Origin: Blasia pusilla
Lineage: Eukaryota; Marchantiophyta; Marchantiopsida; Blasiales
Length of the DNA: 64,000 nt
Direction of reading: 5' to 3'
NCBI GenBank assembly: GCA_050084515.1
Contig: CM114271.1
Coordinates: 46,686,001-46,750,000, forward strand
Shown here: piece by piece, positions 47,901 through 59,900 of the stretch
Numbering within the stretch: position 1 is the first letter of the stretch
How the letters are laid out: each line of letters starts with the position of its first letter
The notes under the pieces: model-generated
The model's input: the letters and a program-made list of their open reading frames with translations, nothing else
Database searches by the model: none
What the model was told of the DNA's origin: nothing
Translations under genes and position numbers: made by a program

Positions 47901-50340
47901 ATAAATTTATTAATATTTTATTAAAAATTATGCTTGTTGTTACATGCTCTCTTTTTTCAAAGTTCATGTGTCCTTTTTTTTTTCCAAAAGATATAATTGG
48001 TTTTCTAAGTTTCTATGAAGGATTTTTTTTTTCACAATAGTATGTCTCATTGAGGCCATTGTGGGTTCCCATTATAATTTTAGGGTTCATCACATCCCAC
48101 TCTTGAGGGATTTTATGTTGTCCATTGATGAGGGATTCTATCCTCTCCAACTTGCACTGAAAAGTGTAGAGACATACTCTAGGTGGGGGGTGAGAGCTAG
48201 GTTAAAGAATTTCCTTTCTTCCATGTATGGTGGACCCCCCTCCCCCCCCCCCCTCTACTTCTTTTCTCATAGCAACACAATAAGCCCTTGTGTCTAATCA
48301 ATCTTATCCATTTTATATATTGAGGTTAAATCAACAAATGTACATAGAGGTCATCTCTTTAATTATATATATTTACATGAATGAGATGATTGTGATGCAT
48401 GATATTGTGAGGGACACCATTCTATTGACCCTGAGATTTTAAACATGTATGTCCTTCAAGAAATGAGAGGATTCTTATAATCCTCCAAGGTTGCATGAAA
48501 ATGGACTTGTCCATCCATGTTTGGTCTATGTATGGTGAAGTTTGGACATGTCCAATGGATTACCTGCCCATTTTTTTTTGGTACCCTAGTTGCCCGCGCG
48601 GGCTTAGGACGCGGGGATAGGTACGGGCTTGGATTAAAGGATTCAAGCAGGGATCAAATAAGTATGCAGGATTCGAGCGCGTTCCTAACCCGCATCGGGT
48701 TGGCTCAGTACGGGCTACAAAACAAGTGGTAGAAATGGACGACGGATTATTGGACTCGGGTATGGGCTTGCCAAGCCCGGGTCTACGTTATGGACAGTGG
48801 GAACCTGGGCCTGCTCGGACATGTCCACGAATACAGACTTTGTCCGTGTGCAACCTTGTAATCCGCCATTAGAGGCATGATGAGGCATCCCATATTGCAA
48901 GGATAATCTCTTCTTTCATCAAGAGGAGATGACATACATCCCGCACATGGTAATACTAGATCCCAAATGTAAGATCTTTATTGACACTATTTGAGAGCAA
49001 CTCAAGAACTGATTGTGAGGTTCATGGTGCATATTTGGTGGAAAATAGGAATCTAAGATATGATTTAGAGAAGAGATGTGAGAGGTTGAGTTTTTCTCCT
49101 TGACAATGGAGGTGTTTGGTTGTCTTCACCTATGGATTTTTGGAGGTATCAACACCAACGACAAGGAAGGAGTAGAGGTTAAGGGCATTCCATCTCTATC
49201 TAAGGGTTGGTCGGTTGTTAATCTCAAACAACAAATTTGCAAGACCCTTCTAAGGGCATAAGCATAGGGAATATAATATAGAGTTTTGGAAGTAAACGCT
49301 TGTTTTACTAGAGGTTCTATACTTTCAATCGAAGTGTTGTACTTGTAAAGAACTTACATACTAGATCATGTAGCCTAGCTAAACCATTATTGGCAGGAGT
49401 TTTCTATGAAGTTTATGCCTTCTTTTCTTGAATTTTTTTTCATGGTGGGGGTTATTCTTATTTGTTATTTTGGGATAATTTTCTATAGATATATGTATAA
49501 AGAGCGTCTCAGAAATGCCATAATTTAACTATATAAACTATGAAGGTTGCATATTGACATCCATGAAAATCAAACTTGTTGTAATTGGTTCCAAATCTAT
49601 ATAAAAAGTATAAACATTCAAGATAAGGATCTTTGACCAATTTACGATGTCCATGAGTCCATTGGAAGATAGTCATTCAAAATTAGGTTAGAATTTGTAG
49701 TAGTTAAAAAAGGAAAGGGAAAACTTAAAAACACATTAGTATATTGGATAATCTATAGAATATTTTATAGTTTATTTAAATAACTGAAACCTTTTTCCCC
49801 AAGGGACTAACATATAGTGGGTCCAAGGGATGGATATGAAAAACTGTAATAAAAGATAGATGAAAATAAAATTCGAACAATTGAAAAAAATTGGAGATCA
49901 TAAATACTTTTGGTGAATAACACTTGTAGGTATATATGGTGAGAAATTTATGAGGAAATCCAATTGCAATGATAAAAATCTAATATGAAAATTTAAGAGA
50001 TGAGTTGCTTCTATGCAAGCATTTTCATTCATTACTTTCTTGAAGAAAAAAATTGATTTTAAATGATGTCATACTAATTAGGACCCGTGAGAGATCGTGT
50101 AATTTAATTAATATATATAAAAGAAATAGATGTCACGCGCCAAAGACACTTGTTTATATACCTCCCAAACCGTCCCCATTTCATAAACATTTTGTTTCTC
50201 GACCATAAATTCTAGAGAATTGAAGTTTTTAGTTGGATGTTTCCATTGAAAAATTGTCACTTCCGAACCTTTGTTCACACATATTTATTAATTTAAAAAT
50301 TTGACAAACAGAAATATGATAATTTAAAATAATCCTTGAT
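44991..50340. other. Long AT-rich interval without supported genes
   Basis: Very AT-rich from 45880 to 47100 and 49400 to 50330. It contains the inverted repeat at 45677-45878. A C-run lies at 48236-48252. A GC-rich patch at 48590-48830 carries 'gcccgcgcgggc' and two copies of the palindrome 'tggacatgtcca' or a close form (48542 and 48817). No frame longer than about 80 codons and no family motif was recognised. Confidence 0.5.
45677..45878. repeat. Long inverted repeat (hairpin-forming)
   Basis: The left arm (45677-45753) pairs with the right arm (45803-45878) around a loop of about 50 bases. The innermost 27 base pairs are perfect (from tctattgaaatcttcaac on the left). The rest pairs with a few mismatches and a small length difference in an A/T run. 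If transcribed it would fold into a stem of roughly 75 bp. Confidence 0.88.
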
Positions 50341-51701
50341 GCAGATAATAATAATCAGTATCGCGTAAGTTGCCGTTGAAAGGATGCTCGCGTGGTTAGG
50401 GAAGGCGTTGTGGGGACAGCCACTGCAGTCGTAGTCCACAATAGTATCGTGGAGGAGTTCGCGGAGACAACAGTCAAGTCGCCGACTCCAGTGACGGTCA
50501 CACCGGTGGGTCCTACATATTATTGTTTTATTAAGCTGGGGTTGTCCCTTGTGATTCCCAGTAAAACGGATTGTGTGTTCGCGGCTTTCCACTTTCATGG
50601 GACCGTATGATATACAGACAGACAGATGGATCGGGGCTGCCGTCCGGCGACGGCAGTCGGAACCCGTTGTGAAATCTGCTATTTCTGGGCGGGCCCGGGA
50701 CTGGAGCGAGACGGCAGTCGAGTTCACGGACCGGTCCGACGGTCAGATGGGCCGGAAAAGCTGTACGACCCATTGTAGAGTGTAGAGTGTAGACCCGGGC
50801 GAGGAGGAACGGGTTCACGGAGCACGGAGGCGTCCTTGGAGGCTTGGAAAGCGCGTGCACGAATCGATACTCAAATGGGAGTCCACTGCGTAGAGCAGTT
50901 TGTTCTCGACTCTGTCGTCTTGGGAGCGAGACGGAGATTCATGCTCGGGGCCTGCTCGCCTTCTTCAGCTTGCAGCGTAGCCGGAGCGGCAGTGGTAGTG
51001 GTGCGAATTCTGACACAATGGTAGGAAATTTCTGCAGCTCTACTTCCATATACCCGCTTGCGCAATCGAAACTCTCCGTGGCACTCACTAATGTCTCCAT
51101 GCGCCGCGTATGGCCACTGCGAGTTGTAGTCAATTGATTACTGCCAGCAATCGAAAGCGCAATTCTCCTTCTCGTGATATCCCAGCGGAGACTGACTGGT
51201 GGAGCGATGAGCGATGATGATACCAGTCGTAGCTCACCTTGGAGAACATGGATGTCAATTTCAATGAGAGACAATTGCGCGCGTGCGCACACACATACAT
51301 TCTTCTGATTGAGCGGTGCTTGTCGTGGCCTTGCGAACACAGACCCCGCGCGCTCTGGTGCTCTGGGATGGGTAGAGGAGGAGACGGAATGTTTGAGAGA
51401 GACTTCTATTCTAGTCCACGGGAAACACAGAGCTCTATGGGATCCCTTCCATACGTGTGATTGTCACATCGTATTCTGCGGGCACTTTCACATCCATCCA
51501 GATTTCAAGCACTCGCTTGGAGTTCCCGTGGAGGAGATTTTTTTTTCCCATGAAGACCTGGGTTTCTTTCCGGATTCGGGAGCATAGTTAAGTCACAGCA
51601 AGCATGGGTTATCCATACCGCCACCAGGCGGGTATTGAACGCGTGGTCGATTCGCGAGATAACATTCTACTGGTGCTGTGTAGGAGGGGAAGGAGCAAAG
51701 C
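50341..51701. other. Upstream region of the NPF transporter gene
   Basis: The base composition rises in GC compared with the AT-rich tract to the left, as expected for promoter and leader sequence. Several open frames exist on both strands but overlap each other and match nothing I recognise. Confidence 0.45.
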
Positions 51702-54700
51702 ATGGAGGAAACCGCAGGCATGCGAGAGCGTGCAGTGGCGAAGGCGGATTCGAAGGACTCCGAATACACTCTCGATGGATCAGTGGACATGAAGGGGAAT
51801 CCTTCAGTGCGAGCCAAAAGTGGGGGTTGGGGGGCATGTCCGTTCATTTTGGGTTAGTACTCTGCTTTCCTTCCTCCCTCCGCTCATTCGTCAAGAAGGA
51901 CATGCTGAGCAGAACATGCCCAGGAGTTCGTTTCATTCTCTCTGGTTACGTGATGACAGGAAACGAGATGTGCGAAAGACTCGCCTTCTACGGTATCGCC
52001 ACCAACTTGGTGGTGTATTTGACCTCAGAATTACACCAAGGGACCGCGCAAGCATCCAACAATGTTACCAACTGGTCAGGCACTTGTTACATCACAACAA
52101 TCATTGGCGGATTCGTCGCTGACGCGTATCTGGGGAGGTACTGGACAATTGCAATATTTTCGGCCGTCTACTTTCTTGTAAGTCTCAACACTTCCGTGTC
52201 CAACTGCGTTTCGTCACTTTCTTGGTGTCACTGACCTCTGTCTATGCGGTTTCCTCGAAGCGAAAACGCCAAACTCTAGGCCTGCCAATTTCCGAAGGTG
52301 ATGTTTTCTGGTCGTTCGGTCTGGAGTTCCGAGTTGTCGTAACTCGAGTCGAGACGACGACGTTTTACACCGCGAATCTAGGACGGCGTGAAGCTATACT
52401 CTTCTTTCTGGCAGCACACTATCTTTGCGGAAACCGTGTGCCAACCTCGAATTTCTTCGAAGAAGAGAGTGTTGTCTGAGTCCTGAGAAGTCGAAGCGGA
52501 GGGTGTTTGAGCCATTTAAGAGCTTTCAGTCAATGTTTGGTCAATGTAACAGACAGTAAGACCCATGTTTCGTGGATACCCGCACGCCGATGACACGGTT
52601 TTACACGAATCTTCTCTTTCTGGATAAGAATCTTCATCTCACGAAATGAAATTGTCGCATTTTGAGGTGTTGATGACTACAAGCTGAACGGCTCTCTTGA
52701 ACACTGAGACTGCAAAATCTTCTGGCGATGTTCTCCATCGACGATGCGTTTTCTTGTCGTCGAAGTCCTGCTTGAACACTGATCATGATCTTGACACTCG
52801 CAGGGGATGATTTTGTTGACCCTCTCCGCATCGTTACCCTCGTATCGGCCAGCCCCTTGCGTGCCTCCCCACAGTAATTCGTGCCCTCCAGCCTCAGAGA
52901 GTTCGCTTGTGCTTTTCTACTTCTCGTTGTATTTGGTGGCTTTGGGGACCGGAGGAATCAAACCCTGCGTCTCGTCTTTCGGAGCCGACCAATTCGATGA
53001 AAACCATGAGAAAGAGAACATTCGGAAAGCCTCTTTCTTCAACTGGTTCTACTTCTCCATCAACATCGGGGCCGTCGTTGCCTCCAGCGTGCTTGTGTAT
53101 GTTCAGACGAACCTTAGCTGGGGCATAGGCTTTGGTATTCCTGCGGGAGCCATGGGAATTGCCATCGTCAGTTTTTTTCTGGGGACCCCTAGATATCGCC
53201 ATCAAAGACCTGGGGGCAGTCCTCTCACTCGCATTGCCCAAGTGATGGTTGCATCACTCCGGAAGTGGAATGTGGAAGTCCCAGCCGAAGAGTCACAACT
53301 CCATGAAGTGCACGACAGGGAGTCTGCAATTCAGGGCAGTCGCAAAATGAGGCACACCAACAAGTTCAGGCAAGCGACCGTTCCATTCCTTCTCTGTCCA
53401 ATTCCTGTCCAGCGTAAACATGTCTTCTTTCTCACGTCGTCTGTTCTTTTCATGGTTCTTGGGAGAGCTTTGTGATTTTCGGTTCCTCGCCATCAATTTA
53501 AAGGTGAGCGCAATCCTTCCATTCCAGCTCCAAGGAACAGGAATCTTGCAATTCGCTTTCCCCCTTCGCTCTTTGCTGAAGGTAAATGTTCGATATCCGC
53601 ATTCGACTGGAATGCTGCGAGGAAGTCTGTACATCCGCTTCATCTGCAACAAGCGAGTGAGCGGAGGTGATCTGGAAGAAAGGATTTGCGGTTCTGTGGA
53701 AGGCAGAATGTATCACGCAGGCGATGTAATAGAGGAGACAGGTGAAGGTAGTATGCTTATTGAGCTTACGATATAGCCCTTGTCCCCGGGGGTCTTCCTT
53801 GCAGGTTTCTCGATAAGGCGGCAACAGCGAGCCCGACGGACATGCAGGGATACAAAGATCAGAATGGCGTGAGCCCTTGGAGGCTTGTCACTGTCACGCA
53901 GGTCGAGGAGGTGAAACTCGTTGCGCGGCTTATGCCAATATGGGCGTCGAGCATAGTGTTTTCGACTGTATACAGTCAGATGTCCACGCTGTTTGTCGTT
54001 CAGGGTGAGAGGATGAATAGTTCTATGGGACCAAACTTCAACATTCCGGCTGCTTCTTTAAGCATCTTCGACACGCTCAGTGTGATCTTTTGGGTCCCGG
54101 TCTACGACCGTTTACTGATTCCTTTGGTGCGGAGATACACGGGCCATCCTCGAGGGTTTTCACAGCTTCAGCGCATGGGAATCGGATTAGCGATCTCCGT
54201 CTTGGCGATGGTTGCTGCGGGGGTCGTGGAGATTGAGCGGCTGCGAGTAGCGAAGAACAAGAACTTGCTGAATGACGCAGATCATGAAGTGCCGCTGAGC
54301 ATTTTTTGGCAGATTCCTCAATATTTCCTCATTGGTTGCGCGGAAGTGTTCACATTTGTTGGTCAGATAGAATTTTTCTACGATCAAGCTCCCGATGCCA
54401 TGCGTAGTCTTATGAGTGCCATGAATTTAGTGACGGTTGCTCTTGGAAACTATTTGAGCACTTTGTTGGTCACCATCATGACGCACATCACAAGACGAGG
54501 AGGTAGTCCAGGTTGGATCCCCGACAACATCAACGTTGGCCACATCGATTACTTCTTCTTCCTCCTTGCCGTTCTCAGTGTGCTCAATTTGATCTACTAC
54601 TTACTTGTTGCAGTCTGGTACCGATACAAGGCAGTGGAGCCTGTCAACGAAGAAGATGACTTGCAGCTGTCTTCTCAAAATCTTCAGCAGCTACACAGCC

Positions 54701-54705
54701 ATTGA
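51702..54705 (+). CDS. NPF: NRT1/PTR family (NPF) proton-coupled transporter, 4 exons, intact
   Basis: Exons: 51702-51852, 51960-52177, 52804-53369, 53805-54705. Phases agree and give 611 aa, typical of NPF proteins with 12 membrane helices. The start [18 protein letters not shown] precedes [20 protein letters not shown] and GWGACPFIL, the usual NPF N-terminus. The ExxER proton-coupling motif is EMCER in exon 2 ([11 protein letters not shown]). Exon 3 has [19 protein letters not shown] and [13 protein letters not shown]. Exon 4 has [30 protein letters not shown] and [14 protein letters not shown]. Introns 1 and 2 are GT-AG; intron 3 begins GCAAGC and ends CAG, a GC-AG intron. The family imports nitrate, di- or tripeptides, hormones or other solutes across plasma or vacuolar membranes. 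Overall it looks closest to the peptide-type (NPF8) members, but the substrate cannot be fixed from sequence. Confidence 0.95.
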
Positions 54706-55019
54706 TGTGGTGCTCCCCTTCGTGATTTTCTCCGCCCAAACTGTCAGCGTGTGAAAATGGAATATGAAGAAACGATCGAGAGAGTTTTCCCTCTCTCGCG
54801 CTCGCAACCTTCGCTTTGACTGTTGAGCTCCGCTCACGGACGAGAGTAATCGCCCAGTAACGAATTCAGTGGTTCTCCTGACGGTATCGCGGGAATCGTC
54901 CATCTGCGGTAAGAGGCCATCTGCGGTAATAGCTCTCACGGTTGTTTTCGAGACCTAGGCTGGCGTCTGGTGACATGTTTTCGTGATGGATACGTTTGTG
55001 CCGGGCACATTCCTAGGTT
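54706..55019. other. 3' flank of the NPF gene
   Basis: Probable 3' UTR and short intergenic spacer. No further signal is recognised. Confidence 0.4.
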
Positions 55020-55616
55020 GTGGTGCGTGGGTCATCCTGCATTTCATGCGCTGTCATCGGGTTGGTGCCTCGTCTACGTTTGGAAGCACTTCATGGCACG
55101 TTATGGAGACTGCAAGCGTTAGCTGAGAAGATTGGAGAGGAGACTGGTGTCGCGCGCTTTCTTTTAATCTGTGCATGCGTCATGTCACATTCCTTGGTCG
55201 GTGTCGAACTTTCTCCGCACGATTGCGAGGTTTATCTCGCTGCAGGCGCTGACGGATCGATAGGATTGCCTGCTAAAGAAGTAGTGTTGAAGAAAGTTTG
55301 CAGCTCGAATGCCGTGCTAACACGGGTATCAGCCGGCAGTGTGAAACTTCACTGTCTGAACCCCCAAAATTCGGGAGTGTTCCTTGTGCTTAAGAATTGT
55401 GAATCGAATGAGGCAGAATCCCTGCGGCGTTCACTCTCCGATGCATGCGTTTTTGTCTCAGAGAGTCAGTCATCTCGTAACCGCTTCGGACTGATGGGAA
55501 GACGTTCGCGTCGCAAAGAATTCAGAAAAGATGGCTATGTCATCTCTGTCAGGTTCATCTGCACAACTGCCGTCGGATCTTATGTTTTATCCCGACTCCT
55601 GATCAACAATTCTTGA
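55020..55616 (+). CDS. Hypothetical 198-codon open frame
   Basis: An uninterrupted + strand frame of 198 codons begins MVRGSSCISCAVIGLVPRLR and ends LLINNS. It has a possible hydrophobic segment around residues 45-60 (FLLICACVMSHSLVGV) and a basic patch near residue 160 (GRRSRRKEFRK). It starts about 300 bp after the NPF stop. I recognise no domain. Its length is above chance for this GC content, but it could be part of a transcript leader or an exon remnant. Confidence 0.3.
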   Translation: MVRGSSCISCAVIGLVPRLRLEALHGTLWRLQALAEKIGEETGVARFLLICACVMSHSLVGVELSPHDCEVYLAAGADGSIGLPAKEVVLKKVCSSNAVLTRVSAGSVKLHCLNPQNSGVFLVLKNCESNEAESLRRSLSDACVFVSESQSSRNRFGLMGRRSRRKEFRKDGYVISVRFICTTAVGSYVLSRLLINNS

Positions 55617-56365
55617 GTTCTATGTCACTATTTGAAAATTGTTTTCGTTTTTTCTTAGAAGTTGTTTCAAGAAAAAGTTTATAGTAGAATCATTTTCCAC
55701 ACGGAGGTCAATGCCTGGGAAGCATCATCGACTGAGATCTATCGATTCAGCTTTAACGTCCGCTTTGATTGTCAGCTTTAAGACGCGTGAGATAGTGGCG
55801 ATACGAACTTTTGGTGATTCCGAGCATAGAGCTGTTGAATGCACCGATCGCTTCACGGATTCATCGACTTGCGATCTTCATGAGCACCGGGCTAATGAAG
55901 CGCAACGGCCGCTCAGTTGTAGAAACCTTGGTTTCCGAGAGTTTTCATGATGCTCATGATATCCTGCCCCAATTCCTCAGGAACAATCGGTGAACGGCGA
56001 ATTTGAGGCACTCAGCAGCAAGAGTGCGTTCAAAAGTGAGCTTGAAAAAGGGCACCAAGGGATTGCGGTCGGCATGGACGTTTTTCATAGAGGGAAGGTG
56101 CTCGTTGTGACCCTCCAGTAAGTCGGAGTTCAAACTTCACAGGGCTGGCTCTGCCTACAGCACAGGAATCACGTATTCCCAGACGTCAGCGACAGACGAT
56201 ACCACCACAAATGCTGTCTCCGATGTCGGCCAATGCGACGACAGAGCGCTGGTTGCTCCCCGAATCCCTCTGCTTCTTCTTACGCTGTACTTTTCCAAGG
56301 TCCTACCCACGTCGTCGTCGGCAGGCCCCGGTCAAGCTCATCCCGTGAGTCCAGCTTCTCCATAA
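55617..56365. other. Interval without supported gene
   Basis: Short frames only, none resembling a known family. Moderate GC, so it may belong to an unrecognised transcript with the ORFs on either side. Confidence 0.35.
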
Positions 56366-56625
56366 TTGCTGTTCTCCACCAAAGCGGTGGACATAGCTGC
56401 ACGCACGGGAGGTTCTCTTTCACCGTCACAGGATTTCTCCGTTAAAGATTTGAGTTACCGATTTCCAGCCCCCGCTCAAACACAGTGCAACCTTCTGCCC
56501 TCCCAAGAACCTTGCACTTCGATTTCTACGGTGTGCGCAAGTACTGCCGGAAAGTCTCCTCACCGGTTGATCCGCCGAAACACAATCAAAGCTTCTGCCT
56601 CCTCCATTCAACTTCGATTCAGAGG
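56366..56625 (+). CDS. Candidate first exon with transit-peptide-like sequence (uncertain)
   Basis: The frame starts MLFSTKAVDIAARTGG and is rich in Ser, Thr, Arg and Ala with few acidic residues (for example CASTAGKSPHRLIRRNTIKA), as in chloroplast transit peptides. It runs into a strong splice donor AGG|GTAAGTA at 56626. No downstream exon could be identified. A diverged piece of the same sequence recurs near 58155-58205, so this may be repeat sequence. Confidence 0.22.
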
Positions 56626-56755
56626 GTAAGTATGTTGTGGGAAAAGGTACTTCTTTCTCTACTCTTGAACAGGGCCTCCATTATCGTCAAAATTGAAACT
56701 TTTCCTACGATCACTCCAATCACTTTCAACTAAACTTACTCTAAACTTGAACTTA

Positions 56756-56957
56756 TGAACTCGGAAACTTTTCCCATGCTTCTACGATCACTCCCATCAC
56801 CTTCAACTATACATATACAAAATTCAGGGCTTTTTTCGTTGAGCTGATCACCAATATGAACTCGGAAACTTTTCTCATGCATCTACTATCACTCCAATCA
56901 CCTTCAACTATACTAAACAAAATTCAGGGCTTTTATCGTTGAGCTGATCACCAAAGT
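56756..56957 (+). repeat. Tandem repeat, two units of about 101 bp
   Basis: Units start at 56756 and 56857, each with 'tgaactcggaaactttt', 'atcact', 'caccttcaactata', 'aaattcagggctttt' and 'cgttgagctgatcacc'. A partial third unit precedes them (about 56695-56745). Confidence 0.88.
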
Positions 56958-59900
56958 TCAAAACCCAGGACTTAGATTCTAGTTATAAAACGAGAGGGTA
57001 GTCGACAAGGTCAAAGTACTTATTTCTCTCTTCTTCATATCTCAACAACAATCACCCCAAAATTTGATTGAGGCACTAACCTTCTTCTTATCAAGTCTCT
57101 AAAATCTCCAAGATGTGAGCAACTCCTACTTGATGTCTTTTGACTTCATACAACTTCAATCAACAATTAAACTTTTATGTAGCATCCCTGATTCCACGTA
57201 ATCTCACTATATGGGAGTTGTGGAAACTATCTTGATAAGATTAAAATAATAAAAGAACACAAGTCTTCCCAACTTTCCATCTTTGCCTCAATCTCCTTGC
57301 CATCACAAATAAAACTCCCACAAAGCTCCAAACCGTCTTCCCTAAACCCTTTTCTTTAAACGTCTTCTCCAACTTTTCGCAGCAAAATTCGTAGATCCCC
57401 TTTCACTTCACGGCTCCTCCCATGCTCTTTGTTTCTAATCGCGCTCAGCCACCTAGCGTTCTGGAAGTTTCTCCTTCTTGGCCTACCAACATCTTCTTGA
57501 TCTCCCTAAATGCTTCTCATTTGCTCCTCCAAAATGTGCGTTACTCTCCCTTAACTTATCCTTCCAAATCACTTCTAAGACGCTTTTGCCATTTGGCTAG
57601 CTTTGAATGGCAAAGAATTTTCTATCCATCCTTGGTCAATCTTAATACCTTTCCAATTTAACTGGAGGTATTTCGTCCTCTTTCTCTGAGATTTACACTT
57701 GACCAAATCTTTACCAAGATTCATTGGTCATTGACAAGGTACCAACAACATGATTACTCTTTGGACGACAACTCCTTGAGACTAATCTCCACCTTCTATC
57801 TTCTTTCCTTTTTCACTTTAGAAGTCTTCTTTTGTACTTTTCGGAAGTGTCGCCTTCATACTTCTTCTCGGCTAACACTAAAAAATTTTCCCATGAGTAT
57901 TACATGAGGCGCATGTCGGGCTTTACTACGACTTTCCTTACGAGATCTTCTAGTTTAGACTTCTAAGGCTCCAAGTCTCAATTTAGGTGATGAGACTCAT
58001 TGTTGGTTTAAATCTTCATCGCCCAATTCAGTTTAGAATATACTTGAGCACTTAAAGTGAAAATATTTCTCAACCACACGCATTTTTTTTCTTGACACGT
58101 TACATTGACTATTTCATATATATAAGTAGCGGTTAATCTATTGAAATACAAGCAAAGCTTTTATCTCCTCCATTAAACTTCGATTTCGATTTCGTATGTA
58201 AGTAGCCTCGGGTTATACGAGAACTATTCTTGACCAATTGACCACAATGATGGTAACATGGTCTCGACGTTGATGATTGGTGAGTCAGCAACTAGCAGCC
58301 ATCGTTAAATAAAATGAAACCATTTGCTACACAACTTCAACTTTGCGCTATGTACGGTTGATTCTATGAGACATTCTCTTGACGGATTGACCCCATTCTC
58401 ATGGTTCCTACACTTCTGCGTTACCATTTTCTAGTGTCCTCTAAATACCATGAAACCTTCTTCCTCCTACCTTCCACTTTAGTTTCTATGGAGTGGATAA
58501 GTAATCATGGTTTCACGCTCGTGCAAAGAGGTTCAACAAAAAGAGAATGAACACTCAAGCTCTCTCTCCTTGAAATATACCCCTCCACTCCCCCAAGCTC
58601 TCTCCATGGTAACCTATGCTCCCAAGTCGCCTCCTTGGCTCTTGACATGATGTAGGAGGTCAAGGTCCACTTACCAAAAAGAGAAAGTTGATCATATACT
58701 CAAAAATGATACTGACCTAAAATAGTAAATTCCTTATTATGGCTCCAAATGAGCCGAAACGAAGGGGAAACTTGCTCTCTCAGGTTTCCCAGGGCCTCAA
58801 TAGGTCATCCTTGATCTTCTCAGCATGTCCTCCACTACTCGAGAAGGCGCTCTACTAGATCTCACCGATCTATTCTAAAAGACATGACAAGGGATACGCT
58901 AGCGACAAAAATACTACTGCGAATGGGTTGATGAACGGGAGGTCGAGCAACGAGGCAATTTTACTCCGAAACTCCAAGACGTAAAGATTTGGTCTGATCA
59001 ACTGGGATTTCAGCTGCACCAACTCAACGAAAGCGATTAAGCCCTCATGTTGAGCTCCTTGCAATGGAATTCAGCTTGCAAGTTTTACCTTTTGATGAGG
59101 GATTTAGTTGGGCGATGGATAATTACACTTTTGTGTAGAAGAAAATTGACATATGGAGCTTCAAGCTCAATCTCAAACCCCGTATATTTTGGAATAATGC
59201 TAAATGGACTTAACCCTGTGATTTCTCATAGGATAAGCAGGTCTAACTTTTTATGCACCACAAAAGTTTGAAAGTTGAAGTCCATATTAACGTGCTACTC
59301 GAAACTCTCATCAACGCGATCTAATATTTTCTCTCCTGAGAATGTTGAAGAGCTCGCAAAACGTCAGGTGATCATAGAGGCATGCGAGAGGAGATTTTAT
59401 GTGTAGATAACACTCTTTCGATGTATTACCAACCTAGATCTCGTCAAAGATCCAAGTTTATGTGTGATTGTAAGATCATGCCATGCAATATTATGTTGTA
59501 CTTGCTAGAATTTCAAGGTCTCGGATAGAGGCCTTGGAATCTGCCATGACAATCTCAGGGTTGCAATATATAGAAATTGAGAGTTTTTGCTAGCTCGTAA
59601 ATAGTCAAGAAATATCTGCTTGCCCAATCATGTCATAACTTGAATAAATTTTGGAGTTTCTCTTTCTCTTCTAACTGTTTGAATAGAAACGTATAGGTTC
59701 ACCCTTCCACAGTTTGAAGGAATGCCTTGCATAGTTGATGGATTGCGCATCTTTTGCTCTAGAAACTGTCTCCAACATGTACTATGGGAGATAGGAATGT
59801 TATTCATTGAGACATTGAAGAACAAAATTTGCCCCCTCCTCTCCCAACTTCCCAAGGCCTTTCCTTACCAAGGGCTGATCTTACTAAGAGTGCCTTGGTT

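Noticed and set aside
48236-48252. C-run as a possible G-quadruplex or regulatory site
   Set aside because: It is a simple homopolymer in an AT-rich desert with no gene nearby to regulate.
51635-52234. 199-codon frame read straight through intron 1 of the NPF gene
   Set aside because: Splicing at 51852/51960 restores the conserved NPF N-terminus ([12 protein letters not shown]) from the start at 51702; the read-through version does not.
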